DNA of 64,000 nucleotides from Trichomonas vaginalis G3 (Eukaryota > Parabasalia > Trichomonadida > Trichomonadidae). Positions within the stretch are counted from its first letter, which is position 1. Every line of letters starts with the position of its first letter. The notes beneath the pieces are model-generated. The model made no database searches and was not told the origin of the DNA. It saw only the letters and a list, made by a program, of their open reading frames with translations. Below, in pieces: positions 47,996 to 60,662 of this stretch. A program made the translations under genes and the position numbers. The stretch spans positions 24,719,411 through 24,783,410 of the forward strand of contig NC_067203.1 of assembly GCF_026262505.1 (NCBI RefSeq), in the 5' to 3' direction.

Positions 47996-50707
47996 TTAGA
48001 AAACATGTTAGAAAAGGTGTTTAGATCTAACATTCTAACATAAACATTATTTTTGGGTCATTTACACTCATTACGATGAAGTCATGACAAAACATATTAC
48101 GATGAAGTCATGACAAAACATATACGTTCATTACGATGAAATCATGACAAAACATATACGTTCATTACATGAAATCATGACAAAACATATACGAGAATCA
48201 TGACAAAACATATACGTTCATTACGATGAAATCATGACAAAACATATACGATGAAGTCATGACAAACATATACGATGAAGTCATGACAAAACATATACGA
48301 TGATGATGAGTCATGACAAAACATTTACGATGAAACCTTGACAAGCATATACGTTCATGTTTGACAAAGCATATACGATGAAGAAGTTTTGACAAAGCAT
48401 ATACGATGAAACACTTGACAAACATATACGTTCATGTTTGACAAAAGCATATACGAAGAAGTCTTGACAAAAACATATACGATGAAGTCATGACAAAGCA
48501 TATACGAAGAAGTCATGACAAAGCATATACGATGAAGTCATGACAAAGCATATACGAAGAAGTCATGACAAAGCATATACGTTCATGTTTGACAAAACAT
48601 ATACGAAGAAGTCTATGAACATAATAATATTTCAAACTAGGACCAAATTCTTGCGATTTTCATATGGAATCTCTTCCCTCGTTTTCTGAGGTAAGCAATT
48701 ATATGAAATCATTTACACTCATTACGATGAAGTCATGACAAAACATATACGAAGAAGTCATGACAAAACATATACGAAGAAGTCATGACAAAACATTACG
48801 TTCATGTTGACAAAACATATACGAAGAAGTCATGACAAAACATATACGAAGAAGTCATGACAAAACATATACGTTCATGTTTGACAAAGCATATACGATG
48901 AAGAAGTTTTGACAAAGCATATACGATGAAACCTTGACAAAACATATACGTTCATGTTTGACAAAGCATATACGAAGAAGTCTTGACAAAACATATACGA
49001 TGAAGTCATGACAAAGCATATACGAAGAAGTCATGACAAAGCATATACGATGAAGTCATGCAAAGCATATACGAAGAATCATGACAAAGACTATTACGTT
49101 ATGTTTGACAAAACATATACGAAGAAGTCTATGAACATAATAATATTTCAAACTAGGAGCCAAATTCTTGCGATTTTCATATGGAATCTCTTCCCTCGGT
49201 TTTCTGAGGTAAGCAATTATATGAAATCATTTACACTCATTACGATGAAGTCATGACAAAACATATACGAAGAAGTCATGACAAAACATATACGAAGAAG
49301 TCATGACAAAACATTTACGTTCATGTTTGACAAAACATATACGAAGAAGTCATGACAAAACATATACGAAGAAGTCATGACAAAACATATACGATGAAGT
49401 CATGACAAAACATATACGTTTAGTTTCGATGAAATCAACATGACAAAGCATATACGAAGAAGTCATGACAAAACATTTACGTTCATTACGATGAAATCAT
49501 GACAAAACATTTACGATGAAATCATGACAAAATATATACGATGAAATCTTGACAAAATATATACGATGAAATCATGACAAAACATATACGATTAAATCAT
49601 GACAAAACATATACGATGAAGAAGTTTCGACAAAACATTTACGATGAAGAAGTCTTGACAAAACATTTACGAAGAAATCATGACAAAGCATATACGTTCA
49701 TGTTTGACAAAACATATACGTTCATTCCGATGAAGAAATCATGACAAAACATTTACGAAGAAATCATGACAAAACATTTACGAAGAAATCATGACAAAAC
49801 ATTTACGAAGAAGAAATCATGACAAATCATTTACGTTCATGTTTGACAAAACATATACGATGAAGAAATCATGACAAAACATTTACGAAGAAGAAACCTT
49901 GACAAAGCATATACGTTCATGTTTGACAAAGCATATACGATGAAGAAATCATGACAAATCATTTACGCTCATGTTTGACAAAACATATACGATGAAACCT
50001 TGACAAAACATTTACGCTCATTACGATGAAGAAGTTTCGACAAAACATTTACGATGAAGAAGTCTTGACAAAACATTTACGATGAAGAAATCATGACAAA
50101 GCATATACACTCATTACGATGAAGAAGTTTCGACAAATCATTTACGAAGAAGTTTCGACAAAACATGTACGATGAAGTTTCGACAAAACATGTACGATGA
50201 AGAAATCATGACAAAGCATATACGCTCATTACGATGAAGAAATCATGACAAAACATTTACGAAGAAATCATGACAAAAAATTTACGAAGAAGAAATCATG
50301 ACAAATCATTTACGTTTAGTTTACAAAACATATACGATGAAGAAATCATGACAAAACATTTACGAAGAAGAAAACCTTGACAAAGCATATACGTTCATGT
50401 TTGACAAAGCATATACGATGAAGAAAATCATGACAAATCATTTACGTCTCATGTTTGACAAAACATATACGATGAAACCTTGACAAAACATTTACGCTCA
50501 TTACGATGAAGAAGTTTCGACAAATCATTTACGAAGAAGTTTCGACAAAACATGTACGATGAAGTTTCGACAAAAACATGTACGATGAAGAAATCATGAC
50601 AAAGCATATACGCTCATTACGATGAAGAAATCATGAAAATTCAATGAGGTAGAAATGAGGTAGAAGAAATGAGGTTAGATCTAACCATCTACCCTAAACA
50701 TTATTTT

Positions 50708-51178
50708 TGCTGAATTCAACAACAAAATGAACGAGGTCAGGATGTATGCAAATACCTTTGAATTCATTCATAACACCCTTAGTAAGCTCATAAAATGCTT
50801 GTTTTTGCATCACATTTTGACGAAGTGAAGATCTTCACTTGGTCAAAAATGTTTTGCATTCTCTACTGTATCTTCGAGTTCTTCTTCATCTAACTTCTCA
50901 TGAACTTTCTTGTCTATGGAGTCCATAATATCTTTGACATAAAATGCATACTTTACAGAGCACCATTCAACAACAAAATGAACGAGGTCAGGATGTATGC
51001 AAATACCTTTGAATTCATTCTAAAATGCCTTAGTAAGCTCATAAAATGTTTGTTTTGAGGTCGAGCCACTTTTGGCTTGACCGTATTCTTTCAACCAAAA
51101 CTCAAGAATTTTCCTGTGTGAATTTTGTATAAAAAGCAACCGTCTGAATTCCGGCGGTTTGTATATTCTTCACAAAAC
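50708..51178 (-). pseudogene. KilA-N-like block, right copy 3 (fossil)
   Basis: Same block, flanked by AGATCT dyads on both sides (about 50690 and 51210). Broken. Confidence 0.6.
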
Positions 51179-53351
51179 ATGTTAGAAAACATGTTAGAAA
51201 AGGTGTTAGATCTAACATTCTAACATAAACATTATTTTTGGGTCATTTACACTCATTACGATGAAGTCATGACAAAACATATACGATGAAGTCATGACAA
51301 AACATATACGTTCATTACGATGAAATCATGACAAAACATATACGTTCATTACGATGAAATCATGACAAAGCATATACGTTCATTACATGAAATCATGACA
51401 AAACATATACGTCATTACGATGAAATCATGACAAAACATATACGAAGAAGTCATGACAAAACATATACGATGAAGTCATGACAAAACATATACGATGAAG
51501 TCATGACAAAACATTTACGATGAAACCTTGACAAAGCATATACGTTCATGTTTGACAAAGCATATACGATGAAGAAGTTTTGACAAAGCATATACGATGA
51601 AACCTTGACAAAACATATACGTTCATGTTTGACAAAGCATATACGAAGAAGTCTTGACAAAACATATACGATGAAGTCATGACAAAGCATATACGAAGAA
51701 GTCATGACAAAGCATATACGATGAAGTCATGACAAAGCATATACGAAGAAGTCATGACAAAGCATATACGTTCATGTTTGACAAAACATATACGAAGAAG
51801 TCTATGAACATAATAATATTTCAAACTAGGAGCCAAATTCTTGCGATTTTCATATGGAATCTCTTCCCTCGGTTTCTGAGGTAAGCAATTATATGAAATC
51901 ATTTACACTCATTACGATGAAGTCATGACAAAACATATACGAAGAAGTCATGACAAAACATATACGAAGAAGTCATGACAAAACATTTACGTTCATGTTT
52001 GACAAAACATATACGAAGAAGTCATGACAAAACATATACGAAGAAGTCATGACAAAACATATACGATGAAGTCATGACAAAACATATACGTTTAGTTTCG
52101 ATGAAATCAACATGACAAAGCATATACGAAGAAGTCATGACAAAACATTTACGTTCATTACGATGAAATCATGACAAAACATTTACGATGAAATCATGAC
52201 AAAATATATACGATGAAATCTTGACAAAATATATACGATGAAATCATGACAAAACATATACGATTAAATCATGACAAAACATATACGATGAAGAAGTTTC
52301 GACAAAACATTTACGATGAAGAAGTCTTGACAAAACATTTACGAAGAAATCATGACAAAGCATATACGTTCATGTTTGACAAAACATATACGTTCATTCC
52401 GATGAAGAAATCATGACAAAACATTTACGAAGAAATCATGACAAAACATTTACGAAGAAGAAATCATGACAAATCATTTACGTTCATGTTTGACAAAACA
52501 TATACGATGAAGAAATCATGACAAAACATTTACGAAGAAGAAACCTTGACAAAGCATATCCGTTCATGTTTGACAAAGCATATACGATGAAGAAATCATG
52601 ACAAATCATTTACGCTCATGTTTGACAAAACATATACGATGAAACCTTGACAAAACATTTACGCTCATTACGATGAAGAAGTTTCGACAAAACATTTACG
52701 ATGAAGAAGTCTTGACAAAACATTTACGATGAAGAAATCATGACAAAGCATATACACTCATTACGATGAAGAAGTTTCGACAAATCATTTACGAAGAAGT
52801 TTCGACAAAACATGTACGATGAAGTTTCGACAAAACATGTACGATGAAGAAATCATGACAAAGCATATACGCTCATTACGATGAAGAAATCATGACAAAA
52901 CATTTACGAAGAAATCATGACAAAACATTTACGAAGAAGAAATCATGACAAATCATTTACGTTCATGTTTGACAAAACATATACGATGAAGAAATCATGA
53001 CAAAACATTTACGAAGAAGAAACCTTGACAAAGCATATACGTTCATGTTTGACAAAGCATATACGATGAAGAAATCATGACAAATCATTTACGCTCATGT
53101 TTGACAAAACATATACGATGAAACCTTGACAAAACATTTACGCTCATTACGATGAAGAAGTTTCGACAAATCATTTACGAAGAAGTTTCGACAAAACATG
53201 TACGATGAAGTTTCGACAAAACATGTACGATGAAGAAATCATGACAAAGCATATACGCTCATTACGATGAAGAAATCATGAAAATTCAATGAGGGTAGAA
53301 ATGAGGGTAGAAATGAGGTTAGATCTAACCATCTACCCTAAACATTATTTT

Positions 53352-53822
53352 TGCTGAATTCAACAACAAAATGAACGAGGTCAGGATGTATGCAAATACC
53401 TTTGAATTCATTCATAACACCCTTAGTAAGCTCATAAAATGCTTGTTTTTGCATCACATTTTGACGAAGTGAAGATCTTCACTTGGTCAAAAATGTTTTG
53501 CATTCTCTACTGTATCTTCGAGTTCTTCTTCATCTAACTTCTCATGAACTTTCTTGTCTATGGAGTCCATAATATCTTTGACATAAAATGCATACTTTAC
53601 AGAGCACCATTCAACAACAAAATGAACGAGGTCAGGATGTATGCAAATACCTTTGAATTCATTCATAAATGCCTTAGTAAGCTCATAAAATGTTTGTTTT
53701 GAGGTCGAGCCACTTTTGGCTTGACCGTATTCTTTCAACCAAAACTCAAGAATTTTCCTGTGTGAATTTTGTATAAAAAGCAACCGTCTGAATTCCGGCG
53801 GTTGTTATATTCTTCACAAAAC
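53352..53822 (-). pseudogene. KilA-N-like block, right copy 4 (fossil)
   Basis: Cleanest copy: an open stretch of 98 codons (53487-53783) covers the KilA-N C-terminal half and an acidic tail, with no ATG at its beginning. The partial second core follows on the same strand at about 53352-53450, separated by the AGATCT palindrome near 53475. Confidence 0.65.
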
Positions 53823-55455
53823 ATGTTAGAAAACATGTTAGAAAAGGTGTTAGATCTAACATTCTAACATAAACATTATTTTTGGGTCATTTACACTCAT
53901 TACGATGAAGTCATGACAAAACATATACGATGAAGTCATGACAAAACATATACGTTCATTACGATGAAATCATGACAAAACATATACGTTCATTACGATG
54001 AAATCATGACAAAACATATACGTTCATTACGATGAAATCATGACAAAACATATACGTTCATTACGATGAAATCATGACAAAACATATACGATGAAGTCAT
54101 GACAAAACATATACGATGAAGTCATGACAAAACATATACGATGAAGTCATGACAAAACATTTACGATGAAACCTTGACAAAGCATATACGTTCATGTTTG
54201 ACAAAGCATATACGATGAAGAAGTTTTGACAAAGCATATACGATGAAACCTTGACAAAACATATACGTTCATGTTTGACAAAGCATATACGAAGAAGTCT
54301 TGACAAAACATATACGATGAAGTCATGACAAAGCATATACGAAGAAGTCATGACAAAGCATATACGATGAAGTCATGACAAAGCATATACGAAGAAGTCA
54401 TGACAAAGCATATACGTTCATGTTTGACAAAACATATACGAAGAAGTCTATGAACATAATAATATTTCAAACTAGGAGCCAAATTCTTGCGATTTTCATA
54501 TGGAATCTCTTCCCTCGGTTTTCTGAGGTAAGCAATTATATGAAATCATTTACACTCATTACGATGAAGTCATGACAAAACATATACGAAGAAGTCATGA
54601 CAAAACATATACGAAGAAGTCATGACAAAACATTTACGTTCATGTTTGACAAAACATATACGAAGAAGTCATGACAAAACATATACGAAGAAGTCATGAC
54701 AAAACATATACGATGAAGTCATGACAAAACATATACGTTTAGTTTCGATGAAATCAACATGACAAAGCATATACGAAGAAGTCATGACAAAACATTTACG
54801 TTCATTACGATGAAATCATGACAAAACATTTACGATGAAATCATGACAAAATATATACGATGAAATCTTGACAAAATATATACGATGAAATCATGACAAA
54901 ACATATACGATTAAATCATGACAAAACATATACGATGAAGAAGTTTCGACAAAACATTTACGATGAAGAAGTCTTGACAAAACATTTACGAAGAAATCAT
55001 GACAAAACATTTACGAAGAAATCATGACAAAACATTTACGAAGAAGAAATCATGACAAATCATTTACGTTCATGTTTGACAAAACATATACGATGAAGAA
55101 ATCATGACAAAACATTTACGAAGAAGAAACCTTGACAAAGCATATACGTTCATGTTTGACAAAGCATATACGATGAAGAAATCATGACAAATCATTTACG
55201 CTCATGTTTGACAAAACATATACGATGAAACCTTGACAAAACATTTACGCTCATTACGATGAAGAAGTTTCGACAAATCATTTACGAAGAAGTTTCGACA
55301 AAACATGTACGATGAAGTTTCGACAAAACATGTACGATGAAGAAATCATGACAAAGCATATACGCTCATTACGATGAAGAAATCATGAAAATTCATGAGG
55401 GTAGAAATGAGGGTAGAAATGAGGTTAATCTAACCATCTACCCTAAACATTATTT

Positions 55456-55922
55456 TTGCTGAATTCAACAACAAAATGAACGAGGTCAGGATGTATGCAA
55501 ATACCTTTGAATTCATTCATAACACCCTTAGTAAGCTCATAAAATGCTTGTTTTTGCATCACATTTTGACGAAGTGAAGATCTTCACTTGGTCAAAAATG
55601 TTTTGCATTCTCTACTGTATCTTCGAGTTCTTCTTCATCTAACTTCTCATGAACTTTCTTGTCTATGGAGTCCATAATATCTTTACATAAAATGCATACT
55701 TTACAGAGCACCATTCAAACAACAAAATGAACGAGTCAGGATGTATGCAAATACCTTTGAATTCATTCATAAATGCCTTAGTAAGCTCATAAATGTTTGT
55801 TTGAGGTCGAGCCACTTTTGGCTTGACCGTATTCTTCAACCAAAACTCAAGAATTTTCCTGTGTGAATTTTGTATAAAAAGCAACCGTCTGAATTCCGGC
55901 GGTTGTTATATTCTTCACAAAA
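55456..55922 (-). pseudogene. KilA-N-like block, right copy 5 (fossil)
   Basis: Last copy before the outer arm; same parts and flanking dyads; broken. Confidence 0.6.
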
Positions 55923-57699
55923 CATGTTAGAAAACATGTTAGAAAAGGTGTTAGATCTAACATTCTAACATAAACATTATTTTTGGGTCATTTACACTCA
56001 TTACGATGAAGTCATGACAAAACATATACGATGAAGTCATGACAAAACATATACGTTCATTACGATGAAATCATGACAAAACATATACGTTCATTACGAT
56101 GAATCATGACAAACATATACGTTCATTACGATGAAATCATGACAAAACATATACGATGAAGTCATGACAAAACATATACGATGAAGTCATGACAAAACAT
56201 ATACGATGAAGTCATGACAAAACATTTACGATGAAACCTTGACAAAGCATATACGTTCATGTTTGACAAAGCATATACGATGAAGAAGTTTGACAAAGCA
56301 TATACGATGAAACTTGACAAAACATATACGTTCATGTTTGACAAAGCATATACGAAGAAGTCTTGACAAAAACATATACGATGAAGTCATGACAAAGCAT
56401 ATACGAAGAAGTCATGACAAAGCATATACGATGAAGTCATGACAAAGCATATACGAAGAAGTCATGACAAAGCATATACGTTCATGTTTGACAAAACATA
56501 TACGAAGAAGTCTATGAACATAATAATATTTCAAACTAGGAGCAAATTCTTCGATTTTCATATGGAAATCTCTTCCCTCGGTTTTCTGAGGTAAGCAATT
56601 ATATGAAATCATTTACACTCATTACGATGAAGTCATGACAAAACATATACGAAGAAGTCATGACAAAACATATACGAAGAAGTCATGACAAAACATTTAC
56701 GTTCATGTTTGACAAAACATATACGAAGAAGTCATGACAAAACATATACGATGAAGTCATGACAAAACATATACGTTTAGTTTCGATGAAATCAACATGA
56801 CAAAGCATATACGAAGAAGTCATGACAAAACATTTACGTTCATTACGATGAAATCATGACAAAACATTTACGATGAAATCATGACAAAATATATACGATG
56901 AAATCTTGACAAAATATATACGATGAAATCATGACAAAACATATACGATTAAATCATGACAAAACATATACGATGAAGAAGTTTCGACAAAACATTTACG
57001 ATGAAGAAGTCTTGACAAAACATTTACGAAGAAATCATGACAAAGCATATACGTTCATGTTTGACAAAACATATACGTTCATTCCGATGAAGAAATCATG
57101 ACAAAACATTTACGAAGAAATCATGACAAAACATTTACGAAGAAGAAATCATGACAAATCATTTACGTTCATGTTTGACAAAACATATACGATGAAGAAA
57201 TCATGACAAAACATTTACGAAGAAGAAACCTTGACAAAGCATATACGTTCATGTTTGACAAAGCATATACGATGAAGAAATCATGACAAATCATTTACGC
57301 TCATGTTTGACAAAACATATACGATGAAACCTTGACAAAACATTTACGCTCATTACGATGAAGAAGTTTTGACAAAGCATATACGATGAAACCTTGACAA
57401 AACATATACGTTCATGTTTGACAAAGCATATACGATGAAACCTTGACAAAGCATATACGTTCATGTTTGACAAAGCATATACGATGAAACCTTGACAAAG
57501 CATATACGTTCATGTTTGACAAAGCATATACGTTCATGTTTGACAAAGCATATACGTTCATTCCGATGAAGAAATCATGAAAATTCAATGAGGTGAGAAA
57601 AGAGGTGAGAAAAGAGGTGAGATCTCACCTCTTCACCTAAACATTATTTTTGTCTGATTTACGCTCATTCCGATGAAGAAATCATGACAAAACATTTAT

Positions 57700-57965
57700 G
57701 TAAACATTTATTTCCTGTGTTGTTGTCAAAATGTCATGTTGTCACACTTTTTCAGAGAAGTTCATTAACCTGGTAGCACATGGTAACATGGTAGCACCTT
57801 CAGTTCTTCAAAAATAATTCATAACTGCCTTCCTCCTGTGTTGTTGTCTAAATGTCATGTTGTCTCATTTTTTCAGAGAAGTTCATTAACCTGGTAGCAC
57901 ATGGTAACATGGTGACACCTTCAGTTCTTCAAAAATAATTAATTATTGAATAACCTGAAAACATT
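57700..57965 (-). repeat. Twin ~120-bp segment, right copy
   Basis: Two direct copies of a segment with CACCTTCAGTTCTTCAAAAA and TGTCATGTTGTC; inverted counterpart of about 21640-21900. Variants at about 40170-40300 and 41100-41360 (and left 27310-27610, 34460-34740) have GTGACGTAGTGACACC in place of GTAACATGGTAGCACC. Confidence 0.7.
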
Positions 57966-58815
57966 TACGTAAACATTATTTTTGGTTCATTTACACTCAT
58001 TACGATGAAGTTTTGACACGAAGTGAAGAATTGCACTTCGTCAAAAAAGTGAAGGTTCCCGACGGTTTCAAACCGCCATACTTTACATTTTGTACAAAAA
58101 TATTGTGAGTAAATGAACTCATTATTTTTGCATCATGACAAAACATTTACGTTCATGTTTGACAAAACATATACGTTCATGTTTGACAAAGCATATACGT
58201 TCATGTTTGACAAAGCATATACGATGAAACCTTGACAAAACATTTACGTTCATGTTTGACAAAGCATATACGATGAAGAAATCATGAAAATTCATGAGGT
58301 GAGAAAAGAGGTGAGAAAAGAGGTGAAATCTCACCTCTTCACCTAAACATTATTTTTGGATCATTTACGCTCATTACGATGAAGAAATCATGACAAAACA
58401 TATACGATGAAGTCATGACAAAGCATATACGATGAAGTCATGACAAAGCATATACGATGAAGTCATGACAAAACATTTACGATGAAGAAGTCATGACAAA
58501 ACATGTACGATGAAATCATGACAAAACATTTACACTCATTACGATGAAGAAATCATGACAAATCATTTACGTTCATTACGATGAAGAAGTCATGACAAAA
58601 CATGTACGTTCATGTTTGACAAAACATATACGATGAAGTTTCGACAAAACATTTACACTCATTACGATGAAGAAGTTTTGACAAAACATTTACGTTCATG
58701 TTTGACAAAGCATATACGATGAAGTTTCGACAAAACATTTACGTTCATGTTTGACAAAGCATATACGTTCATTACGATGAAGTTTCGACAAAACATATAC
58801 GATGAAATCATAACA

Positions 58816-59036
58816 GTAAGGAGGTCGTTCATGCAATAATGAAATAGTTCATGAGAACAGTAAGGAGGTCGTTCATGCAATAATGAAATAGTTCATGAGA
58901 ACAGTAAGGAGGTCGTTCATGCAATAATGAAATAGTTCATGAGAACAGTAAGGAGGTCGTTCATGCAATAATGAAATAGTTCATGAGAACAGTAAGGAGG
59001 TCGTTCATGCAATAATGAAATAGTTCATGAGAACAG
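58816..59036 (-). repeat. 44-bp tandem repeat, five units
   Basis: ACAGTAAGGAGGTCGTTCAT-type units, inverse of the left array at 20641-20816. Confidence 0.85.
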
Positions 59037-59729
59037 TGTTGAGGTTAGTACTTGTTGTTAGTGTTTGTCATTTGTGTTGAGGTTAGTACTTGTCGTTAGT
59101 GTTGGAGTTTGTGGTTGTTGTTAGTGTTGGAGTTTGTGGTTGTTGTTAGTGTTTGTCATTTGTGTTGAGGTTAGTACTTGTCGTTAGTGTTGGAGTTTGT
59201 GGTTGTTGTTAGTGTTGGAGTTTGTGTTTGTTGTTAGTGAGAGAATAAATTAAATCATGAACTTTGTCATGGTCTCTGTCCCTAGTAGTTTTCATTAAGT
59301 TCTGGAAATAATGAAAGTCATAAACTTTGCCATGGTCTCTGTCCCTAGTAGTTTTCATTATCTCACAGAGTTAATGAAAGTCATACTTTCTATCAGATGA
59401 AGCATGCAGATGAACATAATGAAAGTTAGTGAGTTTGCCACGAGTTATGAATAAAATATTGGCATATTAGATGAGATAGCTGATGAAACAGATGAAGATA
59501 AATTAAATCTTGGACTTTGCCACACTCTGTCCCTAGTTCCTCAAAATCCTTGACAACGTTGCTTAGAAATTTTGGTTCAAAACCTCATCTGATTTTAATC
59601 TGTTATGCTACCTGTTAAGTTTCGCGAGATTATAAATGTCATGGAGTTATATAAAAAGGAGGGACAGCTAGGGACACTGGAAGTACTTGTAAGGCTATCT
59701 GTTAAGATTGCATGAAATACTAAAAAGTC

Positions 59730-60008
59730 ATGAAATCCATTATCGCTGTGCTAGCTTCACCTTTGATTGAAATGACGACTAAAGTCACTGAAGCAATGAA
59801 ACAAAAGTTTTTGGTAGAATACATTAAATCAGGAACTATTCCAGAAGGTTTTTACATTCATACTATGAAGGATGGTAGAGTTCAGTTTAGAAAGATAAAG
59901 CAACCATTAGATAAAGAAGGAATTTTGAGAAAGATTAAACTTCATGAGGACAACATTGCTGAACTTAAGAAGAAGTTAGAAGAGTTGGAGAAAGGAAGAG
60001 AGTTATAA
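59730..60008 (+). CDS. Small unknown coiled-coil protein of the giant element (ORF B), right copy
   Basis: 92 residues, identical in protein sequence to the left-arm copy (19671-19949). Reads outward, toward the element end, and is followed after 129 bp by ORF A on the same strand. The C-terminal heptads (LHEDNIAELKKKLEELEKG) form the coiled coil. No homologue recognised. Identity of the two copies means either recent origin or gene conversion between the arms. Confidence 0.65.
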   Translation: MKSIIAVLASPLIEMTTKVTEAMKQKFLVEYIKSGTIPEGFYIHTMKDGRVQFRKIKQPLDKEGILRKIKLHEDNIAELKKKLEELEKGREL

Positions 60009-60025
60009 AGCAATGAATTCACAAG

Positions 60026-60086
60026 GTTAGAAAACGTGTTAGAAAACGTGTTAGATCTAACATTCTAACATAAACATTATTTTTTC
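60026..60086. promoter_or_regulatory. AGATCT-centred dyad between ORF B and ORF A (right)
   Basis: Mirror of the left module at 19595-19655; AGATCT at 60053-60058. It ends about 52 bp before the ORF A start, a position fit for control of that gene. Confidence 0.6.
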
Positions 60087-60137
60087 ACCTCTGACAACGT
60101 TTATTTTTATTTTATTTTTAAGTTTATTTTTATATAA

Positions 60138-60422
60138 ATGACAGAACAAAAGCAACTCATACAAATCAAAACATATAACAAACATACATTTAAACATTTA
60201 TTCTTCCTTCCTGAGCATAACATGTTCTTTCAAATACATCCGAGACCAGTTGACTTTTCATTGACTGTGTATAAAGATAGAAATAGTTATATCATTAAAC
60301 CATATGATGACGAAGGTAAGTTATGTAAATTGTACATTAAGAAGTTAGAGAAAGTTTATGGCTTCAATTATGACTACAATAGGGTTAACACTGATGATGA
60401 AGATATTGAGGAAAATTTATGA
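60138..60422 (+). CDS. Small unknown protein of the giant element (ORF A), right copy
   Basis: 94 residues; one residue different from the left-arm copy (LYIKKLEK here, LYVKKLEK there). The ATG follows a T-rich leader (TTTATTTTTATATAAATG). The stop overlaps the start of a GAGAAC/GTGAGT minisatellite that leads to the element end 240 bp further on. No known family; acidic C-terminus. It is possibly translated in the same transcript as ORF B. Confidence 0.65.
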   Translation: MTEQKQLIQIKTYNKHTFKHLFFLPEHNMFFQIHPRPVDFSLTVYKDRNSYIIKPYDDEGKLCKLYIKKLEKVYGFNYDYNRVNTDDEDIEENL

Positions 60423-60662
60423 GAACATTAGTGAAGTCGTTAGTGAGAACGATAGTGAGAACGTTTATTTTTACATTAGTGAGTTCGTTAGTGAAGTGAA
60501 GTGGTTGGCGGCTTTGTAAATATTTAAGGTTAAGTTAGTGTTGTCGTTTGATTTGTAAAATATACGTTAACGGTTTTGTAAATATTTAAAGTTATGTTGG
60601 GTAAGGTTATGTTGAGTAAGGTGGAACGCAGTGCCGCCGTACCCAACATAACCATACTAACT

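Larger units (their letters stand above)
40113..58805 (-). repeat. Right satellite array (~25-bp monomers, inverted)
   Basis: Same monomers as the left array but in reverse complement (GACAAAACATATACG type) for about 18.7 kb. It is organised as 2-4 kb higher-order units: KilA-N-like block, satellite, short block with GCTTACCTCAG complement, satellite, AGATCT dyad. The unit occurs five times between about 43.5 and 58 kb. Frequent small indels between about 41.6 and 49.1 kb suggest low consensus quality there. Confidence 0.9.
19017..60662. mobile_element. Giant (41.6 kb) inverted-repeat element, satellite-filled, possibly Polinton/Maverick-related
   Basis: Both ends are defined by insertion into a paralogue of the ankyrin gene with a 5-bp ATAAA duplication. 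Termini begin AGTTAGTATGG. The outer 1.8 kb arms are near-identical inverted repeats with two small genes each. The rest is satellite in opposite orientation on the two sides of a central spacer at 39764-40050, with embedded AGATCT dyads and KilA-N-like blocks. No polymerase, integrase, protease, capsid, ATPase or transposase gene is visible. AG-starting termini, a 5-6 bp target duplication and KilA-N pieces recall Polintons/Mavericks of trichomonads, but the family is not proven. It looks young, since the arms differ at very few sites. The length is uncertain because of the assembly gap. Confidence 0.85.
58806..60662 (-). repeat. Right outer arm (terminal inverted repeat, ~1.86 kb)
   Basis: Inverted copy of 19017-20822, with five instead of four 44-bp units and a handful of single-base differences. 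Holds the second copies of ORF B and ORF A. Confidence 0.88.

Noticed and set aside
20823-58805. Satellite as a centromere or telomere array
   Set aside because: The array is confined exactly between transposon-like ends inserted in a gene copy, so a mobile-element explanation is simpler; a centromere role cannot be tested from sequence.
20754-58880. Many frames of 60-120 codons inside the satellite, with peptides such as YALSNMNVYALS or HRICFVKHERICFVK
   Set aside because: They are translations of ~25-bp monomers with no independent domain, they appear in both orientations and change with each small indel. They are not genes.
19017-60662. Giant element as a MULE
   Set aside because: MULEs usually leave 8-10 bp duplications; here the empty-site comparison gives 5 bp, and the MULE transposase at 61966 lies outside the element.
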